From the NCBI RefSeq assembly GCF_001866655.1, contig NZ_MLYR01000019.1, forward strand, positions 39,322 to 103,321: a stretch of DNA of 64,000 nt, given 5' to 3'. Under the pieces are notes generated by a model. That model was not told the origin of the DNA, ran no database searches, and was given only the letters and a program-made list of their open reading frames with translations. Numbering within the stretch: the first letter of the stretch is position 1; the number at the start of each line of letters is the position of its first letter. Shown in pieces: positions 28,986 to 37,396 of this stretch. The stretch is from Bacillus sp. MUM 116. Its GTDB lineage: Bacteria; Bacillota; Bacilli; Bacillales; Cytobacillaceae. The translations under genes and the position numbers were made by a program.

Positions 28986-29960
28986 CTATACCGTAACAGA
29001 TTTAGATTCTTGATGTTCTATCTTTCTTTCATAATATTTACTTAAAAAATGTCCATTTAACGAAGCTAAAATTTGTTGGAAGAGCATACCGACCACGACT
29101 GGAACGGCAACTGCCGCTGGAAAATAAGAGACGGCTATGACGGCTCCTGCACTAATATTCCGCATTCCACCTGTAAAGGTTAAGGTCACCACGGTATTGC
29201 GTTCACTTTTAATTAAACGTCCTAATAAAAAGGAAAATAGGTACCCAGTAAGTGCAATAAAAAAGACCACCAACGTAATATGAACCAATTTAAGATTAAC
29301 GTGTCGTAAATAGGGAGCTACGACAGAACCGTTCAACATCACGACGATCCCCATACAGATTTTTGAAAAGGGAGCAAGCTTTGAACCTAGTTGATCTTTG
29401 ATTCTTCCCTTTGTTAGCTGGTTTAGGAACATACCAACTAACGAAGGGATAACCACCATTCCAAATAAACCCTTCATGATACTCATGAAATCCATGTCGA
29501 TTTTTTGCCCCATAAAAAGAGAAATGGAATAAGGAACAATGATTGGAGAAAGCAGTGTATCAACTAAAATGATGGATAAGGTCATCGGAATATTTCCTTT
29601 ATAAATTGAAACCCAAATAAAACTTGTAACACCTGTTGGAATCACCATCGCAAGGATTAACCCGGTAATTGTAAAATTATCCCCATTAAAAGATACATGC
29701 CCTACTCCCCAAGCCCAAATCGGCATTAATACATGTAAAATACACATGGCCAAAAATACAGGGAATGGACGCGCGATAACCTCTGTTAACGATTTAAAGT
29801 TTGAACTCAGGCTTCCTGCAAAGGTCATAAAGGCAAAGATCCAAGGGACTAAATAGGAAAAATCCTTTAGTAAAACACTGAACAAAACACCTAGGATGAC
29901 GCTTACAGGTGTAATTAATGGCATGATTTTTTCTAGTTGTTTATTCATTCTTTGAAGCAT
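28986..29960 (-). CDS. Bile acid:sodium symporter (BASS) family transporter
   Basis: 324 aa, about nine to ten membrane segments. The fold is indicated by FAFMTFAGSLSSNFKSL, LILAMVIPTGVTSFIWVSIYKG (the family's GxxP crossover region) and TLTFTGGMRNISAGAVIA near 245-265. BASS members carry various organic anions such as pantoate or keto acids with sodium; the substrate here is unknown. AGGAGAG precedes the ATG. It follows a rhodanese gene by 16 bases. Confidence 0.88.
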   Translation of the reverse strand: MLQRMNKQLEKIMPLITPVSVILGVLFSVLLKDFSYLVPWIFAFMTFAGSLSSNFKSLTEVIARPFPVFLAMCILHVLMPIWAWGVGHVSFNGDNFTITGLILAMVIPTGVTSFIWVSIYKGNIPMTLSIILVDTLLSPIIVPYSISLFMGQKIDMDFMSIMKGLFGMVVIPSLVGMFLNQLTKGRIKDQLGSKLAPFSKICMGIVVMLNGSVVAPYLRHVNLKLVHITLVVFFIALTGYLFSFLLGRLIKSERNTVVTLTFTGGMRNISAGAVIAVSYFPAAVAVPVVVGMLFQQILASLNGHFLSKYYERKIEHQESKSVTV

Positions 29961-29976
29961 GAAAGGGCTCTCCTAT

Positions 29977-30324
29977 CTATTCTTCACGCGATTTTTGATA
30001 TTCCTTCCATGCCGTAAGACCACCCTCTAAAACCTTGACTTTATAATCTAAGCTGCTGAGGATTCTGGCGCACTTCGCCGCTGAATTACCAGTTGTACAG
30101 GTCACGATTATTTCCTGTTTCTTTTGAAAAGGTAATTTCCTTTCCTCTTTTGTTTCTTCCATTTCAAAAATATTTGTTTTGGGAATATTGAAGTTTTCAA
30201 TTTGCGGGGCTGTTATGTGCTCAGCCTGATATTTTCCTTCAGCACGGACATCTAGAAGCAATACTTTTTCATTTCTTTTTAATCGCTCATTCAATTCTTT
30301 TGGCGTAATTTTATTCGTTGTCAA
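29977..30324 (-). CDS. Rhodanese-like domain protein
   Basis: 115 aa, one rhodanese domain. ITPKELNERLKRNEKVLLLDVRAEGKYQAEHI opens the domain and VTCTTGNSAAKCARIL holds the catalytic Cys in the loop C-T-T-G-N-S. This suggests sulfur-transfer activity. TTG 30324 follows GGAGGTG by seven bases; an upstream in-frame ATG (30354) overlaps the promoter side of that site. First gene of a probable operon with BASS and NCS2 transporters. Confidence 0.85.
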   Translation of the reverse strand: MTTNKITPKELNERLKRNEKVLLLDVRAEGKYQAEHITAPQIENFNIPKTNIFEMEETKEERKLPFQKKQEIIVTCTTGNSAAKCARILSSLDYKVKVLEGGLTAWKEYQKSREE

Positions 30325-30532
30325 TATATACACCTCCAATACAAAGGATATCACAAATTCTATTAAATTGAAGTATTTCGGTTACCAAAATATATCCAAT
30401 TATTTATAGGTCCGTCTTTGCCCTACGTCTCAAGTCTTAAAAATAATTAAATCTCCGGGGCATTGTGAGAACCACCTCCCCCCTATATGATGTAATTAGA
30501 GATAAAAATTGGAAATATGGAAGGGGAAAAAT
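30325..30532. other. Divergent intergenic region, rhodanese / LiaG-like gene
   Basis: About 200 bases holding the two outward promoters. AT-rich sequence near 30360-30405 and a C-rich run at 30471-30483. No gene or clear RNA structure seen. Confidence 0.35.
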
Positions 30533-31384
30533 ATGAAAAGAATTGTGATTCTATTATTAATCATTACCGGTTTATATATTATTTTTCAACAATCATTCCG
30601 GTTCGATTGGTTTTCGGCTGGAAATCGGGAAGGTAAAGCTGCGATTTCGAATGATATTCATGTCATCAAAGTCGATGTTTCAGCAGTAAATGCTGATATT
30701 ATTCCAGAGGACCGCATGGACTTAAAAGCCGTTCTCGATGGAAATGGGAATCTTACAGTAAAGGAAGACGGGGATAAAGTTGTCATCACCGTAAAAAAGA
30801 AATGGTTTGACTGGTTCGATGGAGCTCCATTTACAAAAAAAACTTTAAAAATTTTTATCCCCGAAAGTTATCAGCAAAAGATGGAAATCGATTTAGGTTC
30901 CGGTAATCTTGATTTTTCGGGAAAATCCATGAAATTAGATGAATTATCAGTCGAAATTGGGTCAGGAAATATGAATCTTGACCATCTTACTGTGAATCAT
31001 TTTATTCATGATGGTGCATCCGGAAATGTTCAAATCGATACATTATCCACTAAAACCGGTTCTTTTGATCTCAGTTCAGGAAATCTTGATATTCAACACT
31101 ATACGGGGAAAATAAACGCTGATGTTTCATCTGGAAGAGCAAAAGTCCAGGTAGACAAATTAACAGATTCGATTGATCTTGATTTAAGTTCCGGTATTGT
31201 TAATCTTGATCTGCCAAATGACGCAGACTTTGATTTAGACGGGGAAGTAAGCAGCGGAAATATTTCGTGTGATTTCCCTTTGAAATCCAGGGACTTGAAT
31301 CGTAAAAGCATAAAAGGCACACATGGTACCGGAGAACATAAAATCAATTTATCTGTTTCCAGCGGGAACATAGATATTCATTAA
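30533..31384 (+). CDS. DUF4097 (LiaG-like) membrane-anchored protein
   Basis: 283 aa. One N-terminal membrane anchor (IVILLLIITGLYIIF) precedes an extracytoplasmic beta-helix-like DUF4097 domain built of short repeats containing SGN: GSGNLDFSGKS, GSGNMNLDHL, SSGNLDIQH and SSGNISCDF. The length and architecture match LiaG of the cell-envelope stress locus, but no LiaFSR genes lie beside it. ATG 30533 follows GAAGGGG. Its stop codon lies inside the target duplication of a MITE. Confidence 0.8.
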   Translation: MKRIVILLLIITGLYIIFQQSFRFDWFSAGNREGKAAISNDIHVIKVDVSAVNADIIPEDRMDLKAVLDGNGNLTVKEDGDKVVITVKKKWFDWFDGAPFTKKTLKIFIPESYQQKMEIDLGSGNLDFSGKSMKLDELSVEIGSGNMNLDHLTVNHFIHDGASGNVQIDTLSTKTGSFDLSSGNLDIQHYTGKINADVSSGRAKVQVDKLTDSIDLDLSSGIVNLDLPNDADFDLDGEVSSGNISCDFPLKSRDLNRKSIKGTHGTGEHKINLSVSSGNIDIH

Positions 31385-31558
31385 GAAAGGCTCTTTTCGT
31401 AAACTTTGTTGCTATTGGACCTTAATAAGGGTCATTTACTTAAGTTTCTAGGCAATTTTCGCAAATGTTCTTACGAAAAGATGCCACGAAGCATTTAGTT
31501 ATACGGGTTGATGAACTTATACGAAAACAACAATCTATGCGAAAATAGCCTTAAGAAA
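31381..31558 (+). mobile_element. MITE-like element, copy 1 (162 bp, TSD TTAAGAAA)
   Basis: Element 31389-31550, from GGCTCTTTTCGTAAACTTTG to CAATCTATGCGAAAATAGCC. The ends are imperfect inverted repeats (GGCTCTTTTCG... against GGCTATTTTCG...). Exact 8-base duplications TTAAGAAA flank it (31381-31388 and 31551-31558). It is inserted at the stop codon of the LiaG-like gene. No coding capacity. Confidence 0.88.
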
Positions 31559-31600
31559 AAAGCGTTTAGATTTTATTAAATCCAAGCGCTTTTTAGTTTA

Positions 31601-31669
31601 TTAGCGAATTTTTAACATTTATCGGCGAATTGGAGCAATTTATCAGCGAAACAAGACCGTATATCAGCG
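31601..31669. repeat. Degenerate tandem repeat with exact 21-bp period, locus 2
   Basis: TTAGCG (31601), TCGGCG (31622), TCAGCG (31643) and TCAGCG (31664) are each 21 bases apart, within TTTATCAGCGAA-like units. Same pattern as 19000-19070, and again directly 3' of a minus-strand gene. Confidence 0.7.
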
Positions 31670-31708
31670 AATCTGTGTGAGCAGCCATCATTGAGTAACG
31701 AATGCTTT

Positions 31709-32638
31709 TCAAAAACTGCGCCGTCCATGATCCCTCGCCTTTGGTAAATAGGCAGGTCCTGTTTTAACCGGAATATTCCCCGCATACACTCTTGCCTCAG
31801 CAACAAATGCAAACAAGGCGGTAGCGATGGCCAAGTGGAAAACAGCCCACGGAAGTTCAAGCTTAGTGATAATGACCATGACGCCAACCAAAAGCTGAAA
31901 GAGCACCGTAAAGGAACACAGCAGCATGCGTCTTTTTATGGCTGAGCCCCATCTTTTTGAAAAAGCAAAAAAAGTCACCACGAGGATATAAAGTGCTGTC
32001 ACAACAGCTAAACCTTTGTGAATCGATTGTAATGCCTCAGGAGTTGTTCCTGGGAAGAAGGATTGCCTGCAGCCCAGCCAACCACATGCCAGACCGTAGG
32101 TTTCATGCTTAATATAGGCTCCAAATCCCAATGTGAACAGAATCAGACAAGCAAGGATATTTAGATGAAAGATAATTATTTTTTGATCGTGATGTACCTG
32201 ATAGAACTGCTCTTTGCCATCTAAATAAGGGTACCGCCATATCCAAATTAAACAGCCCATAAAAAGCATGGCAATTAATAAATGGATCATAATGATAATG
32301 GAAGGAAGGTCACGAATCACAACCACTGCACCGAGAAGAACCTGAACCGTGAGCAGTCCAATCATCGTAAAAGACACTAAACGAGTGATTAACCCAAGCT
32401 TTGAGCGAAGAATTTTAATAAATAGCAGTAAAGAAAGGAAGCCCAGCAATGCTCCGATTACCCGATGCAAGTATTCAATCAACGTAGCCCCTCTTAGGGA
32501 CGGAACCACTTCACCATTACACATCGGCCATTCCGGTCCACACCCCATACCGGAATTCGAGGAAGCCACATCCCCTCCGAACACAATTAAAAAATAGGTA
32601 AGCAAAATCGTTATCAATGCCAAAAATCGTTTGTTCAC
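31709..32638 (-). CDS. ctaA: Heme A synthase (CtaA/COX15 family)
   Basis: About 309 aa with eight membrane segments, oxidising heme O to heme A for cytochrome oxidase. Family features: SSNSGMGCGPEWPMCNG, the four heme-ligand histidines in IEYLHRVIGALLGF, IHLLIAMLFMG, LQSIHKGLAVV and AVFHLAIATALF, and the Cys pair in LACGWLGCRQ. GTG 32638 is preferred because AGGGGG lies at a good distance; ATG 32644 is too close to it. No ctaB or oxidase genes are adjacent, so this may be a stand-alone or second copy. Confidence 0.88.
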   Translation of the reverse strand: MNKRFLALITILLTYFLIVFGGDVASSNSGMGCGPEWPMCNGEVVPSLRGATLIEYLHRVIGALLGFLSLLLFIKILRSKLGLITRLVSFTMIGLLTVQVLLGAVVVIRDLPSIIIMIHLLIAMLFMGCLIWIWRYPYLDGKEQFYQVHHDQKIIIFHLNILACLILFTLGFGAYIKHETYGLACGWLGCRQSFFPGTTPEALQSIHKGLAVVTALYILVVTFFAFSKRWGSAIKRRMLLCSFTVLFQLLVGVMVIITKLELPWAVFHLAIATALFAFVAEARVYAGNIPVKTGPAYLPKARDHGRRSF

Positions 32639-32855
32639 CTTCATCCCCCTATATTTGATTATTTGAATATAGGAACAATTTACCAAAGGCTGACAACCAA
32701 TTCGGTGATATGAATCACTATTTCAAGCAATTCTTAAATAAACCTTCCGACACCGTTTTACAAGATTCTTCGACCAAAATCACAAGGTAACCAAAATACC
32801 CCATCTCACATACCGTATAATGCCCTGTTTTTTCTACTATGGAAGGAGAGTTACG

Positions 32856-33245
32856 ATGTACTACAACCCTTTTCAATACCCAATTTCCCCTCCCGTACCT
32901 GCCTATCCTGATTATTTTACGAACGAAACCGCACCAAGAACATATCCAGCAGTTGATATAAAAATATTTTCACATTCAGTGAATTCGTTTCGCCACTTAA
33001 TGGAGCAAGGAAATATTTTATTGAACCGACTAGGGAATGCAAGCTTCGCACATAGATTGATGACAGCTGCCCAACAAGGAAAAAAAGCCGAGGTCGATCA
33101 AATAATTAAATCTATTGGCTTAAAAGTACCTGTTTTTACAAAATTTACTCCTTCATGGGTAATCTTTGAACTGTCTAACCCAGCTACAGCACAAACACCG
33201 ATGGGCTGCTGCACCTTAATCTTCTACATGAAATGGGCAACCTAG
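32856..33245 (+). CDS. Unknown protein with Tyr/Pro-rich N-terminus
   Basis: 129 aa. The N-terminal ~35 residues (MYYNPFQYPISPPVPAYPDY) are Tyr/Pro-rich as in spore-coat or exosporium proteins. The rest contains a helical NSFRHLMEQGNILLNRLGN segment and ends with TPMGCCTLIFYMKWAT. GGAAGGAGAG precedes ATG 32856. I recognise no domain; a spore-surface role is only a guess from composition. Confidence 0.65.
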   Translation: MYYNPFQYPISPPVPAYPDYFTNETAPRTYPAVDIKIFSHSVNSFRHLMEQGNILLNRLGNASFAHRLMTAAQQGKKAEVDQIIKSIGLKVPVFTKFTPSWVIFELSNPATAQTPMGCCTLIFYMKWAT

Positions 33246-33336
33246 CATATTAAATATGTAATCCTTCCTCATCAAATTACAAAAGATTAAAATTATCTCA
33301 ATCTACTATTTTCCATCTAAATCAGCGAAAATTTTA

Positions 33337-33369
33337 AAAGCGGAGGCTTAAAAGACCCTCCGCTTTTTT
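33337..33369. terminator. Bidirectional terminator
   Basis: AAAAGCGGAGG (33337-33347) pairs with CCTCCGCTTTT (33357-33367), between convergent genes. Confidence 0.9.
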
Positions 33370-35034
33370 CTATAATCGATATACTCTTGTTTCATATGGC
33401 TTTAACATAAAGCGTTTTAGTGGCCCGTGCTTCTTAATCTTTTCGTTATATAATAGTAGGTTTTCATATTCAAATACTATGCCAAGTGCATCCGGGATGC
33501 CCGCCGGCTCGGCAGAAAGATTCGCCATTACCATCACCCGATCTTGGACCAAGGTTCTTGTATAAGCATAAATCTGCGGGTCATCCGCCAATACCAACTC
33601 ATATGTCCCATAAGTAAACACTTTATTTGTCTTTTTTAATCGAATCATTTTTTTATAAAAATTCAAGACCGAATCCGGATCCTTTTCTTGGGCTGCAACA
33701 TTTATATCAGAATAATTTGGATTGACCTTCATCCACGGTGTTCCTTTCGTAAAACCGGCATGGTAATCTGCAGACCATTGCAAGGGTGTTCGTGAATTAT
33801 CACGGCTTGATGCCCAAATAATTCGCATGATTTCTTCATGTGGTACCCCGGCTGCGGTTTTCAAGTGATAAAGATTTTTTGTGGCAACATCGTCGTAATC
33901 ATCGATGGAATTAAATTTTACATTGGTCATTCCAATTTCCTGACCTTGATAAATAAACGGAGTGCCCTGCATCAAAAAGTACATCGCCGCAAAAGCCTTT
34001 GCACTTTCCTTCCAATATTTGCGATCATTCCCCCACGTTGAAACCACCCGGGCCTTGTCATGATTTTCGATGAATAAGGCATTCCACCCCTTGCCCTCAA
34101 GCCCTTTTTGCCACCGGGATAGGACATTTTTTAGTTCAATAATATCCAGCTCTTTTTTCAATTCTGCATCCCAAAGGTTAAGATGTTCAAATTGAAAGAC
34201 CATATTGAATTTTCCTTGCTTCTCCCCAACCCAAAGCTCAATATCGTCAACGGACACACCATTTGCTTCGCCAACCGTCATAATGTCATATTTTGCAAAG
34301 GTCTTATCTTTTAATTCTTTCAGAAAAGTATGAATCCCTTTTACATTCATATGTTTATCAAAGGAGGATACATATTTAACGCCCTCCGGATTGGGTATAT
34401 CCTCTAGGCCCGGTTCCTTTTTAATATGGCTGATGGCATCCACACGGAAACCGTCAATTCCTTTATTAAGCCACCACTTAATCATCTCATAGAGAGATTT
34501 CCTTACTTCTGGATTTTCCCAATTTAGATCCGGCTGTTTCCGTGAGAAAATATGTAAGAAATACTGATTGTTTTTCTTATCATACTCCCAAGCAGAGCCG
34601 CCAAAAATGCTCTCCCAGTTATTTGGTTCCTCCCCACTCTTGCCATCACGCCAAATATACCAATCCCGCTTTGGATTATCCATAGAAGAACGGGATTCAA
34701 TGAACCACGGATGCTCATCACTTGTATGATTGATGACTAAATCGAGAATTAATTTCATGCCACGGCAGTGAACTTCTTGTAAAAGTTGATCAAAATCAGC
34801 CAACGTCCCGAATTCATCCATGATTTCTTGATAATCGCTAATGTCATAGCCGTTGTCATCGTTAGGGGATTTGAACATTGGACAAATCCAAATGACATCA
34901 ATCCCCAACTCTCTTAAATAGTCCAGTTTTTCAACAATCCCCTGGATATCTCCAATCCCATCCCCGTTTGAGTCCATAAAACTACGGGGATAGACCTGAT
35001 AGACAACCGCTTCTTTCCACCATAATTTATTCAT
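33370..35034 (-). CDS. GH13 alpha-glucosidase / oligo-1,6-glucosidase
   Basis: 554 aa, cytoplasmic glycoside hydrolase of the oligo-1,6-glucosidase (GH13_31) type. N-terminus WWKEAVVYQVYPRSFMDSNG, conserved region DLVINHTSDEHPWF, nucleophile Asp in GFRVDAISHI, acid Glu in MTVGEANG and transition-state Asp in IENHDKARVVS. Val after the nucleophile motif and the HTSDEH segment favour alpha-1,6 or alpha-1,4 oligosaccharides. ATG 35034 is the family start, but only a weak GAGAA lies upstream. No sugar transporter is adjacent. Confidence 0.9.
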   Translation of the reverse strand: MNKLWWKEAVVYQVYPRSFMDSNGDGIGDIQGIVEKLDYLRELGIDVIWICPMFKSPNDDNGYDISDYQEIMDEFGTLADFDQLLQEVHCRGMKLILDLVINHTSDEHPWFIESRSSMDNPKRDWYIWRDGKSGEEPNNWESIFGGSAWEYDKKNNQYFLHIFSRKQPDLNWENPEVRKSLYEMIKWWLNKGIDGFRVDAISHIKKEPGLEDIPNPEGVKYVSSFDKHMNVKGIHTFLKELKDKTFAKYDIMTVGEANGVSVDDIELWVGEKQGKFNMVFQFEHLNLWDAELKKELDIIELKNVLSRWQKGLEGKGWNALFIENHDKARVVSTWGNDRKYWKESAKAFAAMYFLMQGTPFIYQGQEIGMTNVKFNSIDDYDDVATKNLYHLKTAAGVPHEEIMRIIWASSRDNSRTPLQWSADYHAGFTKGTPWMKVNPNYSDINVAAQEKDPDSVLNFYKKMIRLKKTNKVFTYGTYELVLADDPQIYAYTRTLVQDRVMVMANLSAEPAGIPDALGIVFEYENLLLYNEKIKKHGPLKRFMLKPYETRVYRL

Positions 35035-35198
35035 AACATTTCTCGGCTTAACACCACTCAAAACCCCCCCCACTTTACTAAAATTCCCATTCGAGGTAGA
35101 AAACTAACATTGTTACCACTTTAATAAATTTATATAGTTATATTACAAATGTATTACACTTTTATAATAGATTATAAATATACACTCGGGGGAAAAAT

Positions 35199-35261
35199 AT
35201 GAAGAAGGTCTCATCCGTCTTTTTGGTCCTTCTGCTTTTGCGTGCTTGTTCCAACACCTAA
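35199..35261 (+). pseudogene. Lipoprotein signal-peptide fragment (20 aa)
   Basis: GGGGGAAAAAT then ATG encodes MKKVSSVFLVLLLLRACSNT and stops. It is a complete lipoprotein signal (basic start, hydrophobic core, L-R-A-C lipobox) with nothing behind it. Either a decayed lipoprotein gene or a very small lipopeptide; decay is more likely given the relics next to it. Confidence 0.5.
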
Positions 35262-35463
35262 ATAGCATCATCTAAATTGGACAGTTTCTGGTAAAAGTCA
35301 GAACAACAGACAGCCGCCAACCTATTATCAGGGTCAAGTTTCATTGACGTTTCGTAGAGATTTATGGCAATACCTATATGAAAACTTAGTTTCGTAAAAC
35401 CTTTTTAATCGTCTCCTGATAATTTTGGTTCTCAAGTAAGCTAATGAAAGTATTTGTTTTCAT
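35258..35463 (-). pseudogene. Frameshifted relic of a TPR-like small protein
   Basis: AAGGAG and ATG at 35463 open a frame of 25 codons (starts MKTNTFISLLENQNYQ). After a stop, another frame continues with IGIAINLYETSMKLDPDNRL and ends KLSNLDDAI at 35258. The second part has the spacing of a tetratricopeptide helix pair. The two pieces fit one gene broken by a frameshift. Confidence 0.45.
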
Positions 35464-35503
35464 CCCGCACTCCTTTTTAAAATCTTTTAGGAATTTCCCC
35501 AGC

Positions 35504-36091
35504 TTAATTATCTTCTATCTTCTTGATGACCTTGCCACTATTATTATAAAAAGTGTACGTTTTCCCGGAAGGTCCCTGGCAATCCCAAGCATCGGGTTGT
35601 ATATTTAGAAACCACATTTTCAAGTTTTTAGCCTCGTTAAAATAAGGAGCCAGAGACAGTAAATGTGCTTCCTTCTCGCCAATTTTAACTTTGATAATAT
35701 TTGGATTTTTCGTAATCGCTGTTGCAACACAATTGAAGCTTAAATCATATTCGATATCATTTTCCTTCATAATTTTTAGGCTTTCATTATCAATTCGATA
35801 AACGGATGGATACCTCCAAAGAAAAAATTCTTTCGGAAAACGAAGCTGATAGATTTTGTTTTTACCTGCTAAAATAAGTAATTGTTTATCGGTTGGTTCA
35901 ATTTTCTTAGCATTCTCTAAAAATTCTTTTGTCAGACCCGTTTGCCTGTTATCATTCACCCATGCCTGATAGGCTCTCTCTTTTGTAAAATAGCTATCTT
36001 TAAAAAACAAATCCCCAGTTTTTAAAAAATAAATGAACCAAAATAGTAAAAATGCAATCAAAATAAAAATAATAATCCGTACTGACTTCAA
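35504..36091 (-). CDS. Unknown single-pass membrane or secreted protein
   Basis: 195 aa. Residues ~4-24 form a membrane anchor (VRIIIFILIAFLLFWFIYFL). The remainder is extracytoplasmic, with LLILAGKNKIYQLRFPKEFFLWRYPSVYRID and a C-terminal DAWDCQGPSGKTYTFYNNSG. Two cysteines (near 118 and 173) could form a disulfide. The start is TTG with GAGGAAG six bases upstream. I do not recognise the family. Confidence 0.65.
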   Translation of the reverse strand: MKSVRIIIFILIAFLLFWFIYFLKTGDLFFKDSYFTKERAYQAWVNDNRQTGLTKEFLENAKKIEPTDKQLLILAGKNKIYQLRFPKEFFLWRYPSVYRIDNESLKIMKENDIEYDLSFNCVATAITKNPNIIKVKIGEKEAHLLSLAPYFNEAKNLKMWFLNIQPDAWDCQGPSGKTYTFYNNSGKVIKKIEDN

Positions 36092-36431
36092 TGATTTCTT
36101 CCTCGTATCCCTCTTTATCTTTACCCCAGTTTATCATCGAGGCATTTTTTAGAACATTTCCATTGCTCGTTTAAATTTTAAAATTATCAACAGATATATA
36201 TAACACAGCTTTCGGAATTAAAAAGAGTTGCGGCAACCCCTTCTTCAACTCTGGCAACCAATGAATTTGAAGTAAACTATTTACTTGTAAATAAGTTTAA
36301 ACACAAATTATTACATCGCATAAAGCTACCAGGAGGGTATTCGAACTCACATTCAGAGACAAATTGAAAGTCAAGCTTCCGACAAATTGCATTTGAAGCA
36401 GGATATCAATTGAAGGGAAAGCGTGAATGTT
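36092..36431. other. Intergenic region with a possible acetyltransferase scrap
   Basis: No intact gene. On the plus strand 36371-36439 reads SSFRQIAFEAGYQLKGKREC then FN and a stop, which looks like the last residues of a GNAT enzyme. An inverted pair AGAGTTG / CAACTCT lies at 36225-36251. Probably a graveyard of a lost gene. Confidence 0.35.
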
Positions 36432-36866
36432 TTAATTGAGCTTCTTTTTAAACCCTATATGAGTTTGAGAACTATATCCTGCTGACTCATAGAACTTTAC
36501 AGCGTCAACCCTATTCCTTTCTGTTACAAATATCACTTGGGAGCAACCCCTTTTGGTGGCAATTTTCTCAAGCTCGGAAATTAATGCTTTTCCTACCCCT
36601 TTGTTCCTATAATTTTTATCAACTATCATGTTTTCAAGGACTAAAAAAGGCTTGCAATCCCCATATAGTTCCTCACATATTACTCCCATAATAGAACCGA
36701 TTAATTTGTTATTTTCAATGGCACTGATAAATATGTGGGAATTGTTTTTGTGAAGTTTATTAAACTGCTTATTCATGGTTTCAATACAAGATTCTTCGCC
36801 CCAAAACTGTCTATATAATTGATCAAGTTGAGATAGGTCTTCTGCAATCATTTCTCTTATAATCAT
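36432..36866 (-). CDS. GNAT family N-acetyltransferase
   Basis: 144 aa, one acetyl-CoA-dependent acetyltransferase domain. Motif A is visible as LENMIVDKNYRNKGVGKALISELEKIA with the pyrophosphate loop R-N-K-G-V-G-K-A, followed by CSQVIFVTERNRVDAVKFYESAGY. GGGGAAAAGGG precedes the ATG. Substrate unknown. A fragment resembling a GNAT C-terminus sits just beyond its stop on the other strand. Confidence 0.88.
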   Translation of the reverse strand: MIIREMIAEDLSQLDQLYRQFWGEESCIETMNKQFNKLHKNNSHIFISAIENNKLIGSIMGVICEELYGDCKPFLVLENMIVDKNYRNKGVGKALISELEKIATKRGCSQVIFVTERNRVDAVKFYESAGYSSQTHIGFKKKLN

Positions 36867-37028
36867 TCCCTTTTCCCCCTATTACCTTCCCATTTTCAAG
36901 TGCTTCCATATTATATTAACCTTCCATAAACTGATTAAAGACAAAGAAAAATGAACTTCTGAAACAGTCCATTTGTTCATTTCTTGCTCCAGATTGTTAC
37001 AAGGGCACTGCCTAAATCTTATTCGAGA
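36867..37028. other. Intergenic, no gene seen
   Basis: AT-rich. It contains the GNAT promoter side and the eroded downstream part of the relic at 37029-37151. No other structure stands out. Confidence 0.35.
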
Positions 37029-37151
37029 TTAGCTAAAAAAGCCTTCAGGGATTTGGGCTTCACCATCTTTTTAATTAAGTAATAATAAATCGTCCAATTC
37101 AGTTACTCGTTTAGAAATTTCCACATTACATTTTTGGCAAATTATTTTCAT
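37029..37151 (-). pseudogene. Decayed small zinc-ribbon-like protein gene
   Basis: ATG at 37151 opens MKIICQKCNVEISKRVTELD, a C-x-x-C start, and hits TAA after 26 codons. The same frame then continues KDGEAQIPEGFFS to a second stop. Sequence before and after the first stop reads as one protein (a family with C-x-x-C and a later I-P-x-G-F motif), so this is a gene killed by an in-frame nonsense codon and truncated at its 3' side. Confidence 0.5.
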
Positions 37152-37396
37152 AAATAAAATCACTCCGAATAACCATACATTTGATTCAAATATTACTTCT
37201 AGACATAACATTTTATGATACTTTTAACAAGAAATAGGCTTTTAAACCAGTAACAGCCACCTAAAAGTAAGCATATTTTGTTGAAGAGAGGACACTTAGT
37301 ATCTCTTAACTACACATAACTGACACAATTTCTTCGTTCAAATCTCTTGTTAAATGTCAGTTTAACCTAATTTTTAAATAAAAAGGGGAGGTAAAA
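37152..37396. other. Upstream region of the Cys-rich repeat gene
   Basis: AT-rich promoter region. TTAAC/GTTAA-type short inverted segments near 37308-37372 (TTAACTACACATAACTGACA; TGTCAGTTTAAC) could be an operator. No clear SigA promoter could be fixed. Confidence 0.3.
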
